Part shown: piece after piece, positions 1 to 10,431 of the stretch
Layout of the letters: each line of letters opens with the position of its first letter
How positions within the stretch are numbered: position 1 is the first letter of the stretch
Source: Bilabrum cf. latius
Taxonomy: Eukaryota; Bigyra: Bicosoecida; Bigyra; Bicosoecida
Direction: 5' to 3'
DNA length: 64,000 nt
Assembly: GCA_965178125.1 (NCBI GenBank)
Contig: OZ237763.1
Span: forward strand, 620,001 to 684,000
Notes under the pieces: generated by a model
Told to the model about the DNA's origin: nothing
Databases searched by the model: none
The model's input: only the letters and a program-made list of their open reading frames with translations
Translations under genes and position numbers: made by a program

Positions 1-190
1 TCTCTTTTTATTGCCATCAGCGTGTCGTTCGGGTCATTCGTGGTGAGGCGTAGACACAGACGGAGAGAGCCCAGCTATGCGTCCTGCTGGCTGTCGCCGA
101 TCGCCGGCAGCACCGACGTGAATCCGAGTCGTCGAATCGAAAGCCATTTTTGTACGTTCATTGCATCCATCGGATCAAAAAGCACCGCAG

Positions 191-3100
191 GAGGTAGAAG
201 CTATCATGGCAGGCAGGGCCACGTCATACAAGCTTGCAAGGGCCGGCTTGATGGATGAGTTGAGCTACGTTGGGAGCATATGGCTGGTCAACATTCCCAT
301 CACGGCGATGACCACACTGGTGTTGTCGCTCTGCGTGTACTTCATGGTCGGCTTCGCGCCCGATGCGGACAGGTTTCTCTTCTTCTGGCTGATCACCGCC
401 TTCCTCGAATTCGCCATGCAGGGCGTCTTTCGGTCCATCACCTTCGCGACGCCGACCCAGCAGCTGGGCCAGACCATCTCCAGCGCGGTCACAGGCGTGT
501 TTCTCATGATGGCAGGCTTTCTGGTGACCCGCACCAATATCCGCGACTTCATGCGCTTCATGTTCTACCTGTCTCCGTTCAGCTGGGCCATCCGATCATT
601 GGCCATCAATGAGTTCTTCGACGAGCGGTACGATGACCCGGTGCAGATCCAGGGCGGACCCATGACACCCCCAGGGAACAACACGCCCGCGGGTACGATG
701 CCCTCTCCTCCATCTAAGCGCGATGCTTTCCTGGACGTGTTCGACTTCTAGCGCGACCCCAAGGCAGAGTGGCAGTGGAGCGCGATGGCTGTGCTGACTG
801 CCTACTGGATCCTCTTCGCAGTCGTGCTGTCCACGCTGGCCGTGACCCACTGCAAGTACGACATCGCTCCTGGCACGCAACGTATCCACGACGAGGAGAC
901 CCGCAAGGAGATGTCTCGCCAGAGGACCATGTCAAGGAGGAGCCCATCGCCCATGCCCATGGAGGGAGGCAGTGCGGCTGCAGCTGCATCCGCGGCTGAC
1001 ATCCAAGTGCGATCCCGCACCCCGACGCAGGACGTGTCCAAGACGAGCAGCATGGCCAAAGCGGCGTCCAGGTTCGAGCCGGCGGTGCTTTCGTTCTCCA
1101 ACATTACATACTCGGTCAAGGTGCCGGCGGACGGCGCCGCTGCTGCTGGTGCCAAGGAGGCCGCGAGCAGGATGCGGTCGTTCGGAGAGAAACGCAAGGC
1201 CTCGGGGTACCGCGGCGAGGATAGGACCAGCGTGAATAGTGTCGTGAGTTCCGGCCAGGAGGGCGAGGACGTCGATCTGACCCTGCTCCGGGGCATTTCG
1301 GGCGTGGCTCGACCCAGGCGCATGATCTGCCTCATGGGTGCCTCGGGCGCTGGCAAGACAACTCTCATGGACGTGCTGGCGGGCCGCAAGACCTAGGGCA
1401 AGGAGGGTGGCGATGTGTTCGTGAACGGCAAGTCTCTGACCAAGTTGCAGCGCTCAGGGCTCATCGCCTACTGCGAGCAGACGGACGACCACACGGCCAC
1501 GGACACGGTGCGAGAGGCAGTTGACTTCTGCGCACTGCTGCGGCTGGACGCTGACATGGCGCAAGACTACGACGAGCGCGAAGAGTTCGTGGATGAGATT
1601 CTGCGGCTGCTCGAGCTGGACTCGGTGAAGGGGCGGCCCGTGTCAACGCTGGCGCAGGGCGAGCTGAAGCGCCTGACCATCGGCTGCGAGCTGGCGGCCA
1701 ACCCAAGTCTGCTCTTCCTGGACGAGCCCACCACGGGGCTGGACGCCAGGTCGGCGGCCCAGGTCATGCGCGTGCTGCGGAACGTGTCAGACACGGGCCG
1801 CACCGTGGTGTGCACGATTCATCAGCCGAGCTACGACGTGTTCGCGGCCTTCGACGACCTGCTGCTGCTGGCTGAGGGCGGGCGGCAGGTGTACTCTGGG
1901 CCGATCGGTGAGCACTGCAGCGACTTGGTGCGCCACTTGCAGGAGGCCTCGCCCGTGGTGGGAAAGCTGCCCGCCCGCCTGAACCCCGCCACCTGGATGC
2001 TTACCGAGCTCGAGGCGGAGAAGAAGCGCGTGAAGCTGCTGGCTGGTCGCGCGTCCGCAGAAGACGACAAGTCGGTCGGAGCAGCAGGTGGCTCAGAAAG
2101 CAAGGTGGCCGCTGCAGATTCCAAAAGCGGCGGCAGCGCAGAAGAGAAGCGAGCAGCAAAGGCAGCAGACGATGTCGACCCCGAGTCCGCCGCTGCCCTT
2201 GCATTGCAGGCGAGGTCACCCTTGCTGTTCGAGGCATTCGAGTCGTCTCCGGCAGCTCGTGCGGTGAAGGAAGCAATCCAGCAAGAGAAGAGGCAGGCTG
2301 CTAGCGGTCCCATCGACGCCATCAGCGCCAAGCAAGGTGCCCCCAGGGAGCGCGTGGGCGAGTGGGCGAGGTTCACCGCCGTGCTGAGGCGCACCTTCGC
2401 GCAGGCCTACCGCGACACACCATTCACTGGCTCTCGCGCCATCACCATGGTGGTGCTCGCGGTGATCTTCGGGCTGCTGTTCCTTGACATTGACGTGCAC
2501 AAGGACCAGGGAACGGTGTTGTCCACGGTGGGCGTGCTCCAGACTGCGGCCACCTTCGGCGGCATCATCGCGATGATTCAGCAGGTCCCTCAGCTGTACC
2601 TGACCCGCTCCATCTTCTACAGGGAGAGGGCCTCTGGCCTGTACTCGGCTTCCTCCTTCTTCATCGCGCTCGCCGTGCAGGAGGCCGTGTTCCTCATCCC
2701 TCTAGTAGCGGCCTTTGGCACGATTGTGTACCTGCTCGTGGACCTGCGGTTCGACGAGCCGGGGGTGTTTCTGGAGGCGCTCGGCGCCCTGTACGTGGTC
2801 AGCGTGTGGTATGGGTTCATGGCGCAGTTCTTCGCGACTGCGTTCCCCAACGCGCAGATTGCTGATATTTTTGTGGGGGTGTTCCTGAACAGCGGTGAGT
2901 CGGTATGAATCGTGGCTGCCTCGTGCATGCATGCAAGCTTGCGTGGTACCTTGCCCCTGACCCAGCCCCCTGAGCACATGACTGACTGCCAGACAACCTG
3001 CGTCGCACCAGCCCAAAAGCTCTTTCCCCCCTGATCCTGTCTTTGGCCTATTTATCGCAGTGAATCTGTTCAATGGCCTCTTTGCCTCTGGTGTGCTCAA

Positions 3101-3422
3101 CTACAGCGAGACGTTCCGCTGGATCGCGTACATCAACCCGCTCTTCCTGGTCAACGTGCCGCTGTCGCTGCCACAGGTGCACTGCTTCGAGGCTGGAGAC
3201 GGGGCGAGCGAGGAGGAGCGGATTGCTGCTGGGTGCCCCACCATTCCTGTGCTGAGGGACGGCCAGCTGCAGATCCAGACGAGCGAGGGGTTTGTGGAGG
3301 ACCTGCTCGACACCACGTACGACCAGAGGTGGAAGTACTACGTGGCGATCATTGGGGTGGCGGTCGTGTTCCAGCTGCTCGCGCAGCTATTGGCCACGCA
3401 CGTGAGTTTCTAGAAGCGCTGA
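191..3422 (+). CDS. PDR/ABCG-type ABC transporter, 3' part (5' end outside window)
   Basis: ATP-driven membrane exporter of the pleiotropic-drug-resistance class. The visible part has the end of the first membrane domain (several hydrophobic segments, 260-640), a linker, the second nucleotide-binding domain and the second membrane domain. NBD2 shows Walker [10 protein letters not shown] (about 1337-1363), signature-like LAQGELKRL, Walker [13 protein letters not shown] (about 1710) and the H-loop CTIHQPS. A coding exon seems to start after an acceptor at 188-190. A GT-AG intron (2895-3060) rejoins the frame as FLNS-VNLFNGL. TAG occurs in frame at 749-751, 1394-1396 (just after LAGRKT) and 3411-3413. 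The last is followed by Lys-Arg-TGA, giving the short basic C-terminus expected of the family. With the standard code this would be three broken pieces. Confidence 0.88.
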
Positions 3423-3779
3423 GCGTGCTCGATCTGGCGTGGGGTCGTGGTCTGGCCGTCGGCTTGATGTAGACAGATAGGCGGGTGGGTGACCACCGGC
3501 TGCCGGCGTGATATAGACAGGATGCTGCCTGTAGCTGACGGGGGCCATGGGTATCGGCTGACACCGCTCGACGCGCTTGAGTCTTGCTATGTACTACGTA
3601 GATTAATCTTTGCTCAGATCAAGCATATTTCTAGCCGCGGCCCCGCGAAGGCGAGGTTCGCTGCCACAGGTTCGATCGGGTTCCTTCGACTCGGGTGGCG
3701 GCCGAACGTCCGGCCGCTCGGTGAAGCTGCTCACGGCTGCCAGTTCCAGCCCGTGTTGGAGCCAAGGGCGGTCGGGAAA

Positions 3780-4886
3780 ATGTCCAAGGGCGACCATCTC
3801 CAAGTGGAGCAGGCTGCGATGAATGAAAAGGTTCAAGCAGCTTCAAGCAAGCAGGAAGCCGCGCTCAAACCGAAGGATGGCCCGATGAGGCCCATTCTCG
3901 TAGTGGCTAGCCTACTTCTCTTCGCCCCGCACGCAGCAATGTGCGTATGGAAATACTTCGATACCGTCGGAAAGCCTTCTGCTTTCGCTGGAACCCCAAT
4001 TTGGGAACCAATCGTGGGTTCGATTCTGTACGCGTTTGTCGTCTTTGGTGGTCCGTGGGCTATGCGGACCTTCCAGGTGCCAAGCTTGCCGATTCGAGAG
4101 CTCATGCTTGCATACAACATGTACGAAGTGGTTTTGAATGGCGTTGTAGTAGCAATGTGCGGCTACGGCCTCTACGCCCACGAGTCGCAGCCGTTTTGGG
4201 GTGGAACCGTTGATAACTCTGCCGCTGGACACATGATTGCGTACGGCACGTGGCTGCACTACGTTTCGAAGTACATTGAATGCTTGGACACGGTGTTTTT
4301 CGTGCTGCGGCGCAACTTCCGATTCCTCTCGCCGCTGCACTGCTGGCACCACGCCATCATGTGCTGGCCCTGGTGGTGCGCTGCCGTCTACGCGTGCGGC
4401 GGAGACACGTGGTTCGGGTGCGCTCTAAATTCCGGCATCCACGTGCTGATGTACACGTACTACGGGCTAAAGGTCGCGAGGAACCCGATCACGAGCAAGC
4501 TCCAGATGGGCATGACGGTGCTGCAGCTGGTGCAGTTCCTGGCCGGGCTCATCCACGCGGTGTACTTGCTCAGCCTGACCCCGGAGGTGTACCCCAAGTG
4601 GATTACCACCCTGGAACTACTCATCATGGTCAACATGCTCATCATGTTTGGGCAGTTTTTCGCATCCACCTACTGCAAGGGCAGGGACAAGGGCAAGGGC
4701 AAGGTGAATGGCAAGGGGAAGAAGGACGAGGAGAGCAGCGAAGCACCTGCTCGGGTGCAGGGCGAGGAGGCACTGGCGCAGCAGGTCAGGTCGAGTAGCA
4801 AGCCGAGAGGAGGAAGGAAGGTTCCCTCTTCAAGTTCCTCCGGCCTGCGGAGCCGACGGGCCCCTCGAGAGGCGCAGGAGGACTGA
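3780..4886 (+). CDS. ELO-family very-long-chain fatty-acid elongase
   Basis: Condensing enzyme (3-ketoacyl-CoA synthase step) of fatty-acid elongation in the ER membrane. The 368-residue product has several hydrophobic segments and the family blocks in order: KYIECLDTVFFVLRR, then the histidine box LHCWHHA (HxxHH, about 4335-4355), then HVLMYTYYGL and a final membrane pair. The tail is Lys/Gly rich (KGKGKVNGKGKK) with further basic stretches, which could act in ER retention. The ATG at 3780 lies just before the conserved part; the frame stays open upstream to 3489, so a longer start is possible. No TAG is in frame and the stop is TGA. Substrate class (saturated or polyunsaturated) cannot be told from the motifs. 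Confidence 0.9.
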   Translation: MSKGDHLQVEQAAMNEKVQAASSKQEAALKPKDGPMRPILVVASLLLFAPHAAMCVWKYFDTVGKPSAFAGTPIWEPIVGSILYAFVVFGGPWAMRTFQVPSLPIRELMLAYNMYEVVLNGVVVAMCGYGLYAHESQPFWGGTVDNSAAGHMIAYGTWLHYVSKYIECLDTVFFVLRRNFRFLSPLHCWHHAIMCWPWWCAAVYACGGDTWFGCALNSGIHVLMYTYYGLKVARNPITSKLQMGMTVLQLVQFLAGLIHAVYLLSLTPEVYPKWITTLELLIMVNMLIMFGQFFASTYCKGRDKGKGKVNGKGKKDEESSEAPARVQGEEALAQQVRSSSKPRGGRKVPSSSSSGLRSRRAPREAQED

Positions 4887-5257
4887 GCAGTCGACGTGGG
4901 GGGTGGGGGGGGGATTGGGGATCGGGCGAATGGAGGACTGGCGGTTGTGGTGCTAGGAGGAGGCAGGTTGGGCTGGTTTTGGGTAGGGCTGATATCCATC
5001 GGGGCGACATAGTGTAGCAAGGCCCACTGGCAGGCGGGCAGATGAGGCGTAGGCGCGGGAGCTGCGAATATCCTCGAGGGAGTCCTGGTCCCCACCCGAC
5101 GCGCAGCCAGCATGCCCATACCCATGACACCCATGCCCATGCCCATGCCCATGCATTCCTGGCGCGATTTGATTTATTTGAGATGCGTCTATTTCTTAGC
5201 CTGGAATTAATACAAGTTTTTGCATGCTGCTGCGGCCCGCATTGCCGCATTCATCAT
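4887..5257. other. Convergent intergenic stretch with simple repeats
   Basis: Lies between the elongase stop and the GH27 stop. It holds a G-run near 4898-4917 and a short CCCATG-type hexamer repeat at about 5113-5153. No gene is recognised. Confidence 0.6.
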
Positions 5258-7179
5258 TCACTCATCTTGCTTGGACAGCCACAAGAGCGCAGTGTCGTTG
5301 CCGGCCACTGAGGCGCTGACGCCTCCCGTGGCGGGCGATAGCGTCTTCTGCGAAAACACGTCCACGACAGACACCGTCTCGCCCGTCGCGAACCCGAGCG
5401 ATGTCCAGCAGTCGCCCGAGCACTCGATGGTGGTGTTTGCAGCCAGCCCTCGGTTGAAGAGGGACACGGCGGCACCACCACCCGACAGCTGCCTGCCCCA
5501 CACCTCAGCACGCTGTGTCCCCTACGCACTCGCACGCACCCGCAGAAGTGCCGCTCTCGCCTCGCGGTCCGGGTGCTGCTCCAGGATCGCCTCGGGAAGC
5601 ACGCCATTTGCGACCATCACCGCGTCGTATTTGGCCAGCCTCCCCGCCGTCGCCAACCGCTCCGGGGTCACACCGGAGCCCACCGCATCGATGGCTGCAG
5701 CCAGCCTGGCCGAATCTTGTTCCCTGGCTTCGGCGGGGAGCAGCCTGGATCCCGCCTGCCTCTTGTCGTCCTGCGAGATGGCCAGCACGTACCGGTTCCG
5801 GAGCAGTCCCAGGGCCTCGGCATCGAACGTCCTCGGGTCCACGGAGATGAGCAGCTTGGAGTTCATCATCAGCCAGAGGGCCAGATGGGACCGCTGCTGG
5901 GCCCGCGTGAGCTCGGAGGAGCCCACGAGAAGCAAGCCCGGGTCATTGTAGCCGCAGTCCATGGGTCCGCTAGCGTCAGACACGCAGCCAGAATACTGAC
6001 CGAGGGTGGCACCCACGTCCGCGTTCACGAGGATGGGGCCCCACCCGCCCCCGTCATCCTCCGCTATCCTCCACTCGTTGCCCAGGGACCGCCCGATCGA
6101 GGCCACGGTCTTGCCCGCCCCCCAGCATAGGTTGAAGAGAACTGCCTTGCCCGTGGCGTTGAGTCCATCCCGCATCTTGGCGTACTCCTGAGGGGCATCG
6201 GGGAGGCCTCCGTTGTTGCACGAGTCTTCCTTGAGGTACTCTCCGCCCACCGATGCGAAGAACTTCGCGTCCTAAGCCTCGTGACCGCCCGACCCCGGGC
6301 GCTTGAGGCCCCCGGCCCAGCAGCTGCACGTGTAGTGCCTACGAGTGACGAGGTGAGAAGAGGTGAGGTGAGGTGCCATGGCAAAAGTGGGCCAACACGG
6401 AGTCGAGGTAAACTCGACGCTATCCAGGGGCGAAAGAAAGTGAGGTGTAGACAAAGCACATCGCGCGGCTACTATGGTAGATTAAGCATAGAATACAGGT
6501 CTTGATACTATACTAGTAGGCCTACCAGAGCACCGACTAGGGGCCATCAATGTCGCGCTCACCCTCGATCAGTGTAGAAGCCCGCTCGGAACCCCAGCTT
6601 GTTGAGTTGTTGCGATACCGCGAGCATTCCGTTAGGAAAGGCTTGCTGGTCGGCGATCAGATTGCCGTTGGAATCACGGCCCTGTACGATGCAGTCGTCG
6701 TAGTTGAAAAAGATGGGCGACATGGCACTTAAGTGGTCGCTGCGGGCAGCAGCCGGCAGCTCCCCGTCGGGCACAAACAGCTGCTTCTCCTTCATAAATT
6801 CTGCTATCTTTACCGAGTCCTCCCCCATCACATATCCTGCAGGCACGAAGTAAGCAAGCAAAGGCAATGTTTGGTTCGATCCGCAGCTCGTCTCTCCAAG
6901 GCACGTTATCACCGATGCATGCACTGCCTCACCCTTATCCCAAGTGTAATTTGGATATGTTAGATGTGAATGAAGCATATACCACGTCTGCATCGTGGCG
7001 TTGGCGAATTGCAGTGTTAGCAGTGTGTGCACGACCGAACGCTTCGTCTTGGATCGTCAGTGGGATTATTGGCTCACGTTGGCACCGAGGCTTGGTTTTG
7101 TAAACCCATTGGCCAAACCATGCACATGGACCAACTGAAAACTGGCAAGGAAAGCCAAGGCCCTCAGCTGTTGCCGCAT
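5258..7179 (-). CDS. Secreted GH27 alpha-galactosidase-like glycoside hydrolase
   Basis: Predicted retaining glycosidase cleaving terminal alpha-galactosides (or alpha-N-acetylgalactosaminides), secreted. Three exons: 7179-7078, 6987-6563 and 6338-5258, about 535 residues. Exon 1 encodes a signal peptide (MRQQLRALAFLASFQLVHVHG) and the N-terminal block ANGFTKPSLGAN. Then come YDDCIV, GFRAGFYTDRG, the nucleophile block YLKEDSCN and the acid/base block WRIAEDDGG. NDPGLLLVG and MMNSKLLISVDPR follow, then a C-terminal beta domain (LSGGGAAVSLFNRG). TAG at 6272-6274 sits in HEA-TAG-DAK, where plant GH27 enzymes have HEEQDAK; a second TAG is at 5522-5524. The stop is TGA. The stretch between the first and second family blocks is longer than usual. 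Confidence 0.85.
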
Positions 7180-7733
7180 GAGGTTAAAAGTATTTCTATG
7201 GATCGCCCGAAAGTGCAACTGCTAATTAACGAACCTTCGGTGACAAACAATTCATGATCAGGTTACAACCGCTGAGGCGCGATGCACGAAGCAGATCACG
7301 TATATTGCGCGTTTTTGGCCGCCATGATGCGCGCAATTAGGTCTATGTCGCGCGTAGCTCGTGCTGGATAGTTTGGACGCCTGTCTAGGTGAGATCAATC
7401 TGGGAGGGGGCCTTCCTGGCGAAGTCTGCTCGCCACAAAGTCGAGGGTTGTTGGAAGCCTTCCGGCTGCTGCTGTATCTGCGCCAGCTATCGCCCACTGT
7501 TGGCTTCATGTAGCATTTTATTCATCATTTATCGTGTGTTTATGTGCGATGAATGCTGCATGAGCTGGATTGCGACTGCGTTGTCATATTTCATCGATCC
7601 CCCGGATGCTGGGGTTGTTGTCGGTGTCTCGGACCTTCAAACCTTCACCCAATAGCCAAGAGAGACGCGTTGGTATATTGATGAACATGAAGATTAGTTT
7701 TGCGTCGATCGACCGCCCTTTTCCTCCCGCAGG
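7180..7733. promoter_or_regulatory. Divergent intergenic region, GH27 gene / ATP synthase gamma
   Basis: About 550 bp between the two outward-facing starts. It must hold both promoters. The acceptor-like stretch just before 7734 suggests a 5'-UTR or N-terminal intron of the gamma gene. No defined promoter motif is recognised. Confidence 0.4.
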
Positions 7734-8832
7734 ATGGGCGCGAGTACCCCCGTTGCTTCCGTAGGAGATTCTCGTCGTGGCATGGCTATGTCGCTGCAGG
7801 ACTGTGAGACCCAAACGTGGTATGAATTGCTCCAAATATGAAAGAGGTATTGCTCGCGCCCATTGGAGGGCCAGACCCGAGTTTGCCGTTGATTTGGAAG
7901 CCGTTTAGCGAGTGGTCCAGCGCCGCAAACGTCCCACCGCCCCTCTTCAGAACTCCCCCGAACATGCACCCGCAGTGAGCAAGCGAATCAAGGCCACTAA
8001 GAACGTAGCAAAGCTGACAAACGTGATGAAGCTGGTGGCCTCTGCCAAGCTCAAGGCAGTGGAGCAGGCCCTCGCCGAGGCCAAGCCCTTCGGTGCCTCC
8101 CTCATGGAATCTGTGGCGCACCCCGCCCTTGAGATCGAGCCCGGCAGCGACGAGCTCCCTCTGGGCGAGCCCGTCCCCGGCTGCAAGCGCCTTGTTGTTA
8201 TCATGACCACGGACCGAGGGCTCTGCGGGTCGGTCAACTCATCGACCGTCAGGTACGCCAGGAACTACCTCGAGCAGAGGCAGGCCGCCGGGGAGAACAT
8301 CTCCCTTTTCATGCTCGGAGAGAAGTCCCGCGCCCAGCTGGCCAGGGATTTCCACGACGTCAGCGTGCACGCGATCGACCAGTGCTTCGACAAGGACCCG
8401 ATCTTCTCGATGGCCTCGTCCGTCGCGGAGAGGATCCTGCAGCACGATTTCGACGAGCTGACCATCTTCTACAACGAGTTTGTGAACGCTGCCTCCTTCA
8501 ACAACAGGCAGAGGACGTTCTCTAACATGAACAAGCAGGAGGACGGCGCCGAGATCCCCGAGCGGTTCGAGGGATACGAGTTCGAGCCCGAGCAGCCCGA
8601 CGTGGTGCTGCCCAACCTGATGGAGTACTCCGTGTCGGGGGCGCTCTTCTACACCATGCTGGAGAACCAGACCTGCGAGGTGTCCCAGCGAGTGACTGCC
8701 ATGGACAACGCCACCACCAACGCGCAGGACATGGTGGACAGGTTTACGCTCATGTTCAACAGGGCGCGCCAGGCCAAGATCACCACCGAGCTGACAGAGA
8801 TCATCTCCGGTGCAGAGTCCCTGGAGCAGTGA
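7734..8832 (+). CDS. ATP synthase F1 gamma subunit (mitochondrial type)
   Basis: Central rotor-shaft subunit of F1Fo ATP synthase. Exon 1 (7734-7803) joins exon 2 (7976-8832) through a GT-AG intron to give SLQDLSKRIKATKNVAKLTN, the conserved N-terminal helix. The middle shows VVIMTTDRGLCGSVN. The C-terminal helix ends RQAKITTELTEIISGAESLE, the most conserved part of the family. About 309 residues, normal for the subunit. The N-terminus is only weakly like a targeting peptide, so a further upstream exon (an acceptor ends at 7732) may supply it. No TAG in frame; stop TGA. Confidence 0.9.
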
Positions 8833-9165
8833 GCGGACGATCCACGCATGGATTGGGCCACAGCGGGGCCGTGTCACGTCGTGAGAGGAGAGGTGAAAAC
8901 AGGATGGGATCCCGGCTCGTGTGGCTGGCTGGGAGGTGCTCGGATTTCGTTGTGGTTTGCACTTGTGTAGGTTGTTATCGCGAGCAGATCATAGCAGAGG
9001 TAGCTACCAGACACTATCCTCAAGTTGATGATGTAGGCCTAGCTTGTCGCCTGTCGGTTCGGTTGCAACTTCGATGTCAAACCGCACGTAACTTTATCAA
9101 TCCGAAAAAGTGCGACTTTGTACGACACCAGTCCAACACGCTGGCTTGGCAGAGCTTTGGACATT
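8833..9165. other. Intergenic, no gene seen
   Basis: Spacer between two co-directed genes; no coding or RNA feature recognised. Confidence 0.5.
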
Positions 9166-10243
9166 ATGGCTTCTAGTAGTGCAGCTACCGGTGGTGCAAG
9201 TGCCAGTGGGTCTTCTGAGGAGTATCAGGGCGTCTCGGCGATGTCTTTGAGCGGTTTCGGAAGGTTCTTTCCGTACATGCGTGAAGAGCGCTACCCCAAG
9301 CACCTTGCCGTAAACTTCAGGAATTTGAAGGTAAGTCGCATATTCACTCTTGTGTTACTCGCAAACTGCATCGAATGTTTGGCTTTGCACCCGTGCGTTG
9401 GAACGAACGCTGCTGATGCTCCAGCCGAGCATGTGCAACTGCGTGTGTCCAACCTTCCTGTTGTTGTGATCGCAGCTTCCAGCGCTTCAAAAGTACGTAC
9501 AGAAGTATAGGATTCATGTTCGAGCTGATGCTAATGCTGAAGAGTACGCGTGCGCGGTCGCTAGGCACTTCGAGAGCACTCTGGAAGTTGACGAGGACTC
9601 GACGCTTCACAGGCTCGTGAACATCATCAAGAAGGTGAACCCTTCCGTTTCCACCCCAGCAGTCGAGTTGCCCTCGGCTCGTTCGTCCGCCCGCGCTGCT
9701 GCAGGAGGCGCGGGCGCCGGCTTGGTGGGCGGGCATTCGGAACTGGAAGGCTACGCGTTGGGGTCCAAACGGAGGCGCGGTCCCGGAGGATACGACGAGC
9801 GGGGCGACTACTACGACGACATGCCGCCTGTTGAGGGACAGGCAAGCACGGAGATGGTTGCGTGCGAGCACAACATGTGCCCCAAGGAGTGGTACACGCT
9901 GCCGCAGGCGGGGCTGACGCCGGAGACCATCCCCGAGGGGAAGTGGTACTGCCCCGATTGCCGGCTCGACCCCAACGACTATTCCAGGGGAAGGCAGATT
10001 CCGAGAAGTGAGACACGTTGCCCCCCACTTTCAGCCGAGCAGTGCTCAGTTCGAATTATTGTGATTTCGGCTCGCGATGCTACCGATTTCAAGCTTTCTG
10101 CTTGCCGCCCAGTCCTTGTTGGCCTACTTATTATCGCTCGCGCACACCATCCTATCTCCGCAGGTTTGGAGGACAAGAACCGTGGACGCAGCCGAAAGAG
10201 GGTTCGGCAGGGACACCCAGCCAAGCGCAAGCGCACGCGATGA
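9166..10243 (+). CDS. SAP30-like Sin3-binding protein with degenerate PHD finger
   Basis: Likely subunit of a Sin3/HDAC-type chromatin complex. Exons 9166-9330, 9476-10007 and 10164-10243 give about 258 residues. The first intron joins FRNLK to LPALQKYVQKYRIHV. This segment, through ARHFESTLEV and HRLVNIIKK, follows the SAP30 Sin3-binding pattern (LRRY-K-HYKL then a small acidic loop). The C-terminal half has ING-PHD-like text MVACEHNMCPKEWYTLPQAG and KWYCPDC. The first Cys pair and the His/Cys pair of a C4HC3 finger are absent (EWYTLPQAG in place of WFHxxC), so methyl-lysine reading is doubtful. The tail is basic (KRVRQGHPAKRKRTR). No in-frame TAG; stop TGA. Confidence 0.7.
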
Positions 10244-10431
10244 TCATGTCTCGCACCGTGGGTGCGTAAGAGTTGTGTGTGCATATACTCATTCATGCGG
10301 ATGGTTCAGCTCATGCTTCGATAATTCCAGCAAAATGACACAAACAACCCGGACCTACCCGGAACTCAAATCTGCAGCAACACGTTCTGGCCACAACTAT
10401 CTTTTCTGGTTGCTATACGAACACCGTAGAC

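Noticed and set aside
3489-3779. N-terminal extension of the elongase
   Set aside because: Open frame only; composition does not resemble the family, and an ATG at 3780 lies at a sensible distance.
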